Assembly (NCBI GenBank): GCA_943354915.1
Contig: CALRDO010000002.1
Coordinates: 1-34,154, forward strand
DNA length: 34,154 nucleotides
Direction of reading: 5' to 3'
DNA from: Patescibacteria group bacterium UBA4664
GTDB taxonomy: Bacteria; Patescibacteriota; Saccharimonadia; CAILAD01; BJGX01
Made by a program: the position numbers and the translations under genes. Below are positions 27,121 to 34,154 of the stretch, one piece after another. The notes beneath the pieces were generated by a model. It saw only the letters and a list, made by a program, of their open reading frames with translations. It was not told the DNA's origin and made no database searches. Every line of letters starts with the position of its first letter. The stretch's first letter is position 1.

Positions 27121-27978
27121 CTACTTGCGCTTATGCTTAATGGCTTTATCTCGGGAACGATAAAGGAATCTAGCAACGACAATGACGGCTACGCTAAGCC
27201 CAGCTAAAAGGGCGTAAGCAAATATAGTTTCTTGAACAGACACCAGTAAAATTTTAGTAAGTATCTGAAAGTTATTTAGCTCAAATTTAGTCGAGGAATC
27301 TAGGACTATACTTTGGGCGGAGATAACTGCAATAGTAGCAACGACTAGGCCAACAACACTAGCAAAGAGAGCTGGATAGCATACTCTAGTGAATTTCTTA
27401 CTACCTTTTCTTATGTTCAAAATAAATAGCAATAATGAACAAGCCGCTACAACTAACCATACAACAGGCAAGATAACCTTGGCAGTTTTATAAAAGTACC
27501 TGACTTTATCTAGCTGTGAGAGCAAATTATTATCACTACCCTTGGAGCTTAAAATTGATAAATTATCAGGTAAAAGTTTAGTTATCTCAAACCTAATCTT
27601 AGGATCCACCGAGAGCGAAGTTAGCTTGTTTTTAACTGGCAATAAATCAAGCTCTAGCTGAAGTGAGGAGTTGGAGCTATTTAGCCACTCCACAAATGTA
27701 ATCTGGCCAGGCTGAATAACTGTTTTGGCAATATCGGCGTTAATGGCCAGTGCGATACTATTTTTAATAGCTAATGATATCTCCTCGTTGGGAGCGGTGA
27801 CTGTCTTAGATAGTTCGCTTGAGAGAGCCTTAGAGGCGGCCGAATAGAACCCAGCTGATTCTAGAATTTTTGTGAGATGCTGATTGGAAGAGAATACCCC
27901 TATAAATGTAGAGACATTCACAAGTAGAATAATGCCTATGAATAAAGTTATTTGGATAATTTTATTAAGAAAGCCCAT
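27121..27978 (-). CDS. Uncharacterized membrane protein with a large non-cytoplasmic domain
   Basis: N-terminal TM, ~130-aa soluble region, then three TM segments; basic C-terminus. Confidence 0.65.
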   Translation of the reverse strand: MGFLNKIIQITLFIGIILLVNVSTFIGVFSSNQHLTKILESAGFYSAASKALSSELSKTVTAPNEEISLAIKNSIALAINADIAKTVIQPGQITFVEWLNSSNSSLQLELDLLPVKNKLTSLSVDPKIRFEITKLLPDNLSILSSKGSDNNLLSQLDKVRYFYKTAKVILPVVWLVVAACSLLLFILNIRKGSKKFTRVCYPALFASVVGLVVATIAVISAQSIVLDSSTKFELNNFQILTKILLVSVQETIFAYALLAGLSVAVIVVARFLYRSRDKAIKHKRK

Positions 27979-28006
27979 AGCTATATTCTACCAAACTTTT
28001 TAATAA

Positions 28007-28720
28007 TTATTGTTGCGAGGTAGCATCTAAAAATTTTTGCTTAGCATCAAATGCGGTGACCTTAAACTCTGCTAGGGCTTCATCGATAGACTGCTTCCTG
28101 ATTGTTATCAGTAAATTTAGTTTTTGCTTATTGCTTGGCTGGGTTTGTACGGCATTAATTAAATCCAGCTTAGCCCGGCCTAGTGAGGATTTAAAAACAC
28201 TTTTTACTTGCATAGGGTCCATCCCAGAACCACAATTGTCCTGCGCCGTCTTGGTGATTGTAGCTAGGCTAGTGAGTAGTATCTGCTCAGACTGAACAAT
28301 CTCGTCGCGGTGAGCAATAATTAGTAAATTAGCAGAGCTAATAAATTCGGCTCGAGCCTTGTCAACCGCCAGTCTTCTAGCAGTTATGGCGCCTTGAACT
28401 ACTTGTTTGTACTGGCTAAGGTGCTCTGCTTGCTCTGTTTCGAAATACTTTTTATCTAGCTTGTCAAAATGCTCCAACCTTTTAGAATTAGCTGTTATCC
28501 TCCTGTTATCTAGCTTGCTCTGGCCAGCTTTGATACTATCTAGCTCAGATAACTGTTGATGCTGGATATCAGAACTGATTTTGCTAGAAATTGCAACGAC
28601 TGAGCGGCAGAATGAATCTGAACTGTTAGCCTTAACAATAGGGACATTGATTAGCTGTAAGGCAATAATTAATGCCAATACTAAGCACTTTTGCCTAGTA
28701 ACCAACTTAGAAATCTTCAT
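28007..28720 (-). CDS. Secreted/anchored alpha-helical protein
   Basis: Signal-peptide-like N-terminus MKISKLVTRQKCLVLALIIALQLINVPIVKANS followed by helical, charged sequence. Confidence 0.65.
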   Translation of the reverse strand: MKISKLVTRQKCLVLALIIALQLINVPIVKANSSDSFCRSVVAISSKISSDIQHQQLSELDSIKAGQSKLDNRRITANSKRLEHFDKLDKKYFETEQAEHLSQYKQVVQGAITARRLAVDKARAEFISSANLLIIAHRDEIVQSEQILLTSLATITKTAQDNCGSGMDPMQVKSVFKSSLGRAKLDLINAVQTQPSNKQKLNLLITIRKQSIDEALAEFKVTAFDAKQKFLDATSQQ

Positions 28721-29234
28721 TTATAGCCTCCCCTGCGGTAGAGCTACTCTGGATATTGGCTGTAGCTGTTTTATCTGAACCCTCGTCTGTTATTAACGGG
28801 TTAGCGTCATTTTCAGCATCAGCGATATTAAGATTGTGTAGATTTTCAATCGAGCCATTGGCGGCAACGCTAGATGTATTGAGGGTGTCTGGCGGTGTGC
28901 CATTGAGCATCGAGAAACCAACCCCGCCGACAGCCGCCAGCATCACAAAAACTGCCAAATAGCTACAGGCTACTCTTAGCTGGTGGGTCTTCAAGAGCCT
29001 ACCTAGCATGCTCGGCTTAACTTCTTGCGGGCTACACACGAGCTCCAAAGCTTGTCTTAAAGATGCTTTACCCAAACTATCTCTAGAGCGAAGGTTTTTT
29101 AGAGATTTATTAATTTCTAATGCATGGACCAGATCTCGCTTTTGAGATGCACTTAATGCCTTAGAGTATTTTGGTGAAACTCTTGAGAGATTATGGTCTA
29201 AATGATATTGAAGTATTTTATTATAATTATTCAT
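28707..29234 (-). CDS. Putative anti-sigma factor (single TM)
   Basis: Overlaps the 3' end of the ECF sigma gene by 8 bp; soluble N-domain, one TM (VACSYLAVFVMLAAVGGVGFSML), extracytoplasmic tail. No classical HxxxCxxC ZAS motif; call rests on position and topology. Confidence 0.5.
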   Translation of the reverse strand: MNNYNKILQYHLDHNLSRVSPKYSKALSASQKRDLVHALEINKSLKNLRSRDSLGKASLRQALELVCSPQEVKPSMLGRLLKTHQLRVACSYLAVFVMLAAVGGVGFSMLNGTPPDTLNTSSVAANGSIENLHNLNIADAENDANPLITDEGSDKTATANIQSSSTAGEAINEDF

Positions 29235-29799
29235 CTATTTTACCTACCTTAATTTCATATTGTAGTTTTTGAATACCTCTTGAGTAAAGCTTTCTAGTGG
29301 CTACTTCTGACTTCCCAATGATTTTAGAAATTTCAGGGTTTGACAAACCATCGATTAATCTTAATACAATAACCTCTCGATAATTATCTGGCAAGCGGTT
29401 AATTCCCCGAGATATCTCAGCCACCGCTTGCTTGCTCTGTACTATCTCATCGGGTTTTTTGCCGTTATCTACCAATAGCGGAATGATATCTTCTGAATTG
29501 CTAACTGGCCTATTTTTATTAGATCGCCAATAATCTGATACGACGCTTCTAGCAACCGTAAAAATATAAGCCATGGGCGAATAGCCTTGATCCTTCCAGC
29601 TTGCAAGGTTGGAATAAAAACGGATAAACACTTGTTGGGCAAGATCCTCGGCATCATCTACCGTTGGCACACGAAAAGCAATGTACCTTAAAATTGGCTC
29701 ATAACATTCGTGGTAGAGTTGTTCGAAAGCTGCTTCATCGCCAGCCTGGGCCTTTACTACAAGTGATAGTAAATGTTGGCTCTGATCATATCCGTGCAT
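29227..29799 (-). CDS. RNA polymerase sigma factor, sigma-70 ECF subfamily
   Basis: FEQLYHECYEPILRYIAFRV, DAEDLAQQVFIRFYSNLASW, RLPDNYREVIVLRLIDGLSNPEISKIIGKSEVATRKLYSRGIQKLQ. Confidence 0.95.
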   Translation of the reverse strand: MHGYDQSQHLLSLVVKAQAGDEAAFEQLYHECYEPILRYIAFRVPTVDDAEDLAQQVFIRFYSNLASWKDQGYSPMAYIFTVARSVVSDYWRSNKNRPVSNSEDIIPLLVDNGKKPDEIVQSKQAVAEISRGINRLPDNYREVIVLRLIDGLSNPEISKIIGKSEVATRKLYSRGIQKLQYEIKVGKIDE

Positions 29800-29893
29800 A
29801 GTAACGCTTTCTCGCCGTATTTTGTGACATCTGGTGATTATACTATAATTCTAGTAGTTTTTTAAGTTCATATCAGCTACTCAACAGATATGG

Positions 29894-29899
29894 TATAAT
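29894..29899 (+). promoter_or_regulatory. Putative extended -10 promoter (TGGTATAAT) upstream of the tandem repeats
   Basis: TG at 29891-29892 and TATAAT at 29894-29899; followed by hairpin TGTACT-TTATTGC-AGTACA. No convincing -35. Confidence 0.45.
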
Positions 29900-29951
29900 T
29901 TAGGGGCTGTACTTTATTGCAGTACAATCGGATTAAGTCTTACTTTTGTAC

Positions 29952-30370
29952 GATTTGTTAAGCCAAGGCTGTTTGACAAATCCAGAGGAAAAATACGATA
30001 CTAGCTGTATGTAATTTGTACTTAAACAAATTACGAAAGCTAAAATCGTAATTTGACGCTTGTATTGCGACTGGTGCTGTTTTGTAGGATTTGTTAAACC
30101 AAGCCGAGTTTTTTGGCCTTTGAAGGCTGTTTGACAAATCCAGAGGAAAAATGCGATACCAGCTGAAGCAATTTGTACTTAAACAAATTACGGAAGCTAA
30201 AATCGTAATTTGACCCTCATATTGCGTTCGGTGCTGTTTTGTAGGATTTGTTAAACCAAGCCGAGTTTTTTTGGTCCCAAGGCTGTTTGACAAATCCAGA
30301 GGAAAAATGCGATACCAGCTGAAGCAATTTGTACTTAAACAAATTACGGAAGCTAAAATCGTATTTAGAC
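29952..30370. repeat. Three tandem copies of a ~157-bp structured repeat upstream of tRNA-Trp
   Basis: Cores at 29965-30050, 30123-30207 and 30279-30363; cores 2 and 3 identical over 85 bp, core 1 diverged at several positions with 1-nt length difference. Inverted repeats GGATTTGTTAAAC...GTTTGACAAATCC and AATTTGT-ACTTAA-ACAAATT. Confidence 0.95.
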
Positions 30371-30372
30371 GA

Positions 30373-30449
30373 AGGGGTGTAGCTCAGTTGGCTAGAGCGT
30401 CGGTCTCCAAAACCGAAGGCCGCGGGTTCAATTCCTGCCACCCCTGCCA
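30373..30449 (+). tRNA. trnW: tRNA-Trp (anticodon CCA), 3' CCA encoded
   Basis: AGGGGTG acceptor / CACCCCT, D arm GCTC..GAGC, anticodon arm TCGGT-CTCCAAA-ACCGA, T arm GCGGG-TTCAATT-CCTGC, GCCA end. Confidence 0.96.
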
Positions 30450-30523
30450 TCTTTCGCTAAAGCTTCGGACTGGTAAACCATCCTGCCAATCTACGCTGAA
30501 GATTCGGACTGGCAAGACGGTAT
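30446..30523. repeat. Imperfect ~39-bp tandem duplication immediately after tRNA-Trp
   Basis: TGCCATCTTTCGCTAAAGCTTCGGACTGGTAAACCATCC followed by TGCCAATCTACGCTGAAGATTCGGACTGGCAAGACGGTA. Confidence 0.7.
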
Positions 30524-30773
30524 GAAGCATTTGCGAAATACGGTAAACCAAACCAAAGAAGTAATAATGTAATAAGCATACATAACTATATAACATCATT
30601 AAGCTTTTTGGGAATCTACTACAAGCTAATTATTAGCCACCATCCTCCGCGCAAGCCGAACTAAGCTGGTTTTTGCTTCGACTAAGCTTGGGAGCAGACT
30701 GGACTTGATTGTTTAAACAGCTTGCGCTTTATACGATATTAAACAAAAGCATTTTCAGTTATAATAGATAAAG

Positions 30774-32447
30774 ATGGACAAAGACAAGTTAAAACTTAGT
30801 GAGTTTGAAGATACCCTAATAGATGCCAGGGTAACTGCACCCCTAACGATTGCCGCTGCACTGCTAATTGCTGTTGCCTATCTCACGCACACCAGCTACA
30901 CAACTAACCCATACCTTGTCTGGCCAACTGTGGTTGGGCTCATAATATTCTCGTTTAGTCATTTTATACCTAGCCTAGACTTTTCTAAAAGACACACTCT
31001 TTACCTGACCGCCTACCATTTGGTGCTGGCTTTTATAGCTATCGCCATAGTACCAACGCTATCATCCTATTTGGTACTCTGGATACTGCTTGGCTACCTT
31101 ACTGACTACTTCTACCAAAGACCAGGTCTAGCATTAACAATAATATTTATGATAGCCTCTATTACGGTTGGGGTTATATACCAGAATCAGCCGTTGACCT
31201 CGGGCCTTTTGCTCGAAACACTGCCTTGGCTGGTCTACTTATCGGGCGTAATGCTCGTTATGAGCAAGATTGTTCTAGGCACAAAGCAATACCGTGCAAC
31301 TCTAGCTGCCAAAATGGCGAAGGCAAAGTATGAGCATTTAAGGTTAGTAGCACTAATTAATAGTATGGTCGAAGCAGTTATTGCAGTAGATGATACCGGC
31401 AAAATAAACATTTATAATGCTGCGGCTATTGAACTCTTTGACACCAATACTAATATTGAAAATCATGATTTGCGCGATTATTTAAAGCTCTTTGATGCTA
31501 AAGACGACCCTGTAGATGTCATGAAAATTGCAGCCGAGACTACTTACCTATCTAAAAGATCGGAATTTTATACTCTGATAGGGAAAGAAAAAATTGCTGT
31601 TGAGCTTAATATCAGTAGGACCACGGTCGATAACCCCATAACTCATGAAAACGGCTATACTTTTTTGATACGCGATATAACAAAACAGCGTTCCGTAGAA
31701 GAAGAACAAAGTGATTTCATCGCAGTTGTTAGCCATGAGCTTAGGACTCCAGTTGCCGTTGCCGAAGCTAATATAGCAATGGCAGAATTAACTACAAAAA
31801 AACAACTTGGCGAGGATAACCAAACCATGAGTTCAATTAAAAAGGCTCATGACCAAGTTATCTCACTGGCAGAAATGGTTAACGATTTGTCTACTTTATC
31901 CAGAGCCGAAAAAGATAGCAATGAGATGGAGATAGAAACATTTAATATTACTGAGCTGTTCGAAGAGCTTAAGCCTATTTATGCTAGACAGATAGAACGT
32001 AAAGGCCTATACCTAAAGTTTGAAACCGAAGAAGCCTTACCGGCAGTCATAACATCTAAGCTCTACCTCAAAGAGATTATTCAAAATCTCATATCAAATG
32101 CCATTAAATACACTCAAGTGGGGGGCGTTACAATCATTTCCAAAAAGGTTATGAGTGGACAAGTTCAGGTTTCTATTAAAGATACTGGCATAGGTATATC
32201 AAAAACTGAACAGAGGAAGGTCTTTGAAAAATTCTGGCGCTCTGAAGACCCCCTAACCAGAGAATCAGAAGGTACGGGCCTAGGGCTACATATTGCCTAC
32301 AAGCTAGCCGCCCGAATAGGCTCGCTACTCAAGTTTGAAAGTAAAATAGGTGTTGGCTCAACCTTTTATTTAGATGTACCCGCAGTGGGCGCAAAAAATA
32401 TCGAAACAGGCAATATTGTAAAAAATGAAGTTGAGAATTTTCTATAA
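30774..32447 (+). CDS. Membrane sensor histidine kinase (TM sensor, PAS-like, HisKA, HATPase_c)
   Basis: N-terminal TM helices; MVEAVIAVDDTGKINIYNAAAIELF (PAS); FIAVVSHELRTPVAVAE (H box); NLISNAIKYTQVGG (N box); DTGIGIS; EGTGLGLHIAYKLA. Confidence 0.95.
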   Translation: MDKDKLKLSEFEDTLIDARVTAPLTIAAALLIAVAYLTHTSYTTNPYLVWPTVVGLIIFSFSHFIPSLDFSKRHTLYLTAYHLVLAFIAIAIVPTLSSYLVLWILLGYLTDYFYQRPGLALTIIFMIASITVGVIYQNQPLTSGLLLETLPWLVYLSGVMLVMSKIVLGTKQYRATLAAKMAKAKYEHLRLVALINSMVEAVIAVDDTGKINIYNAAAIELFDTNTNIENHDLRDYLKLFDAKDDPVDVMKIAAETTYLSKRSEFYTLIGKEKIAVELNISRTTVDNPITHENGYTFLIRDITKQRSVEEEQSDFIAVVSHELRTPVAVAEANIAMAELTTKKQLGEDNQTMSSIKKAHDQVISLAEMVNDLSTLSRAEKDSNEMEIETFNITELFEELKPIYARQIERKGLYLKFETEEALPAVITSKLYLKEIIQNLISNAIKYTQVGGVTIISKKVMSGQVQVSIKDTGIGISKTEQRKVFEKFWRSEDPLTRESEGTGLGLHIAYKLAARIGSLLKFESKIGVGSTFYLDVPAVGAKNIETGNIVKNEVENFL

Positions 32448-32452
32448 TCTAT

Positions 32453-33163
32453 TTATGCGGTAGTGTTCTTACTGCTAGCCACATTACGTATAATAAGAGC
32501 AAGCACTATAACGCCGATACCGACTATTAGCACCTGGTAAAAATCATCTCCAATACCGATAAGATAGGCCCTGAAGCAGGATACAAAACCAACTAATAAT
32601 AAAATTAGACCCAGGTTAAATGTTCTGATTCTTTTTGCGCGTTGGGTCGTTGAGGTAGATTGATATAGGAACATCGCGCCAATAATTATAACGGAGGCAT
32701 ACTGAACCCCAGAGAGAATATCAAATATTGGCCTGGGCAAATAGTTAATGTTCCAAAATACTCCAGAGACGTGCGAAATTGTGGTAGGGATAGTCAGGTT
32801 TGCCATAATTGAAACGTAACTAGCAAAAATCACCAATAGCATATCAAACCCAACAATAAAGGCCCTTAATAGCCTACTTTTAGGAGCATACAGTCTAGCT
32901 ACAGCAAACCACAAAAATAAAAGCCCTATATATTGTAAAATGCTGGCTACGATAAAGAAGTATGTTAGCACTGTAGAATCGGTTGATACTATTGGCCCCA
33001 TTATAAATGTTAGTAGGTATAGTGTAAAAAATACCCCTACCCAACCTAAATATTGATCAAGCATATTCCCGTTCTTCTTGTACTGGGATAGACCCCTAAA
33101 AGCTACATAGATTAAAACTGGGAGCCCAAAATACCAATATAGTGAATTAGACACAATACGCAT
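32453..33163 (-). CDS. Uncharacterized ~7-TM membrane protein
   Basis: 236 aa with about seven hydrophobic segments; no family motif recognised. Confidence 0.65.
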   Translation of the reverse strand: MRIVSNSLYWYFGLPVLIYVAFRGLSQYKKNGNMLDQYLGWVGVFFTLYLLTFIMGPIVSTDSTVLTYFFIVASILQYIGLLFLWFAVARLYAPKSRLLRAFIVGFDMLLVIFASYVSIMANLTIPTTISHVSGVFWNINYLPRPIFDILSGVQYASVIIIGAMFLYQSTSTTQRAKRIRTFNLGLILLLVGFVSCFRAYLIGIGDDFYQVLIVGIGVIVLALIIRNVASSKNTTA

Positions 33164-33207
33164 ATGCTTAAAATTATAGCAAACTTTGCTGGCATTGAGA
33201 GGTTTTA

Positions 33208-33236
33208 TTGTGCATAGTTAAACATAAGTGTAATAT
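33208..33236 (+). promoter_or_regulatory. Putative promoter of the cruF-like gene
   Basis: TTGTGC (33208-33213), 17-bp spacer, TAATAT (33231-33236); ATG at 33244. Confidence 0.5.
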
Positions 33237-33243
33237 TACAGTT

Positions 33244-34083
33244 ATGAGAGCTAACATTCTGAAGCTAACGAATCTAAAGAATGATAAATATAGCGGATTG
33301 CGCTGGTTTATTTTGGCGCTTATCGTGCTGACCAGCCTAATATCATTTGGTGGTGGCTTGCTACCACTTTTAATATATTTCTTGCCGGCTATATTTATTT
33401 TTATGCATGGCAGTAAGTACCTGGGACGCAAAAATATTATATTGTTTTTTATTGTGATATTTATAGTTAGCTACACCACTGAATACCTTGGCGTCAGCAC
33501 CGGAAAGATATTTGGAGACTACTACTACAATTTACTAAATAATGGTCCGCTTGTTGGTGGGGTTCCGCCACTACTGATGCTAACCTACTTTGCCATCACC
33601 TACTCCACCTACTGGGTCGTGCGTATCTTGCTTGGTGATTTTAAAATAATCAAAGGCCAAAAGATAGTTTGGTTTGCTTTACTGGGCGGATTAATAGCAA
33701 CTCTCACCGACCTCGCTGCCGATCCCGTAAACTCGACTGTTAATAAGGTTTATATCTGGACCAATGGAGGTATATTTTTTGGTGTACCCTACCTCAATTT
33801 CATTGGGTGGCTGGCAGAAATTACACTATTTTTTATTATCATATCAGTTATTTTTGCCTATATTACGAAAGCGCCCAAGTCAGAAAAAGCCCCCAGCAAG
33901 AGCTTTCAATTACAACCAATTGTGCTTTTTTCGGCACCCATAATACCTATAATACTGCGGCCAATCTGGGGCGAGCAGCCGGCCGATATTAGAGCTGCGA
34001 TGTCGCTAATTGCCCTATTTGGGCTAGGCTCGATTATTTTGCTGGCTACCCTGAGAGTTTTCTGGAACAACAACTCGAAGTAG
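33244..34083 (+). CDS. Carotenoid biosynthesis protein, CruF/DUF422 family
   Basis: Multi-TM with TEYLGVSTGKIFGDYYYNLLNNGPLVGGVPPLLMLTYFAITYSTYWV, LGGLIATLTDLAADPVNS, WTNGGIFFGVPYLNFIGWLAE. Listed start 33208; ATG 33244 fits the promoter better. Confidence 0.83.
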   Translation: MRANILKLTNLKNDKYSGLRWFILALIVLTSLISFGGGLLPLLIYFLPAIFIFMHGSKYLGRKNIILFFIVIFIVSYTTEYLGVSTGKIFGDYYYNLLNNGPLVGGVPPLLMLTYFAITYSTYWVVRILLGDFKIIKGQKIVWFALLGGLIATLTDLAADPVNSTVNKVYIWTNGGIFFGVPYLNFIGWLAEITLFFIIISVIFAYITKAPKSEKAPSKSFQLQPIVLFSAPIIPIILRPIWGEQPADIRAAMSLIALFGLGSIILLATLRVFWNNNSK

Positions 34084-34098
34084 CACCCGAGCAATGAG

Positions 34099-34154
34099 TT
34101 AGCGTACTCGCGGCTTGGCTTCGGGCTTAATGACTGCGCCAATAATCAGATACA
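34099..34154 (-). CDS. Possible C-terminal end of a minus-strand gene running off the window (…YLIIGAVIKPEAKPRVR*)
   Basis: Open minus frame from the window edge to TAA at 34101-34099; too short to identify. Confidence 0.25.
   Translation of the reverse strand, partial: YLIIGAVIKPEAKPRVR

Noticed and set aside
29958-30293. Minus-strand 111-aa ORF across the tandem repeats
   Set aside because: Composition reflects the repeated DNA; lacks a plausible SD and resembles no protein; repeat structure explains it.
29952-30370. CRISPR array
   Set aside because: Unit length ~157 bp with few copies and no short repeat/unique spacer pattern; no cas genes seen.
30217-30450. Minus-strand ORF MAGVAGIEPAAFGFGDRRSSQLSYTP...
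   Set aside because: Antisense of the tRNA-Trp gene; this peptide type is a well-known spurious tRNA-antisense ORF. The same applies to 30271-30525(+) and 30384-30599(-).
30640-30700. Short direct repeat ACTAAGCT x2 upstream of the histidine kinase
   Set aside because: 8-nt match in AT-rich intergenic sequence; insufficient to support a specific element.
32453-33163. Microbial rhodopsin (seven TM near carotenoid genes)
   Set aside because: No lysine in the last TM in a retinal-binding context and no recognisable rhodopsin motif in TM3.
33906-34142. 78-aa minus ORF at the window end
   Set aside because: Overlaps the 3' end of the cruF-like gene with no support; a different minus frame (34099-34154) is the more plausible gene end.

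Overview
AT-rich bacterial chromosomal window, consistent with Patescibacteria/CPR and probably Saccharibacteria-like; this placement is inferred from gene content and was not tested. Housekeeping genes on the minus strand are cysS, an exonuclease, recR, ybaB, dnaB, dnaX, rplL, rplJ, glyA, a double-ThyX protein, rplA, rplK, nusG and secE. Around them lie accessory genes: a polyprenyl-phosphate-type glycosylation block (two GT39-like proteins, GT2, GtrA); a methyltransferase / Ig-like / sulfotransferase fusion next to a GT4; an ECF sigma operon; a UbiA prenyltransferase-GT2 fusion; an orphan histidine kinase; and a CruF-like carotenoid protein. A tRNA-Trp(CCA) is preceded by three ~157-bp tandem repeats. 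Items most worth a second look: (1) the structured tandem repeats upstream of tRNA-Trp; (2) the UbiA-GT2 fusion plus CruF, suggesting C50-type carotenoid tailoring, with a possible 13-aa leader peptide; (3) the methyltransferase-Ig-sulfotransferase fusion/GT4 cassette bounded by similar ~22-nt direct repeats; (4) a 50-aa DnaJ-type zinc-knuckle protein absent from the supplied ORF list; (5) recurring leaderless-type gene starts; (6) a DnaX lacking its Cys4 zinc module; (7) an rplJ leader with an attenuator-like terminator. All family calls come from reading motifs; no database search was run.
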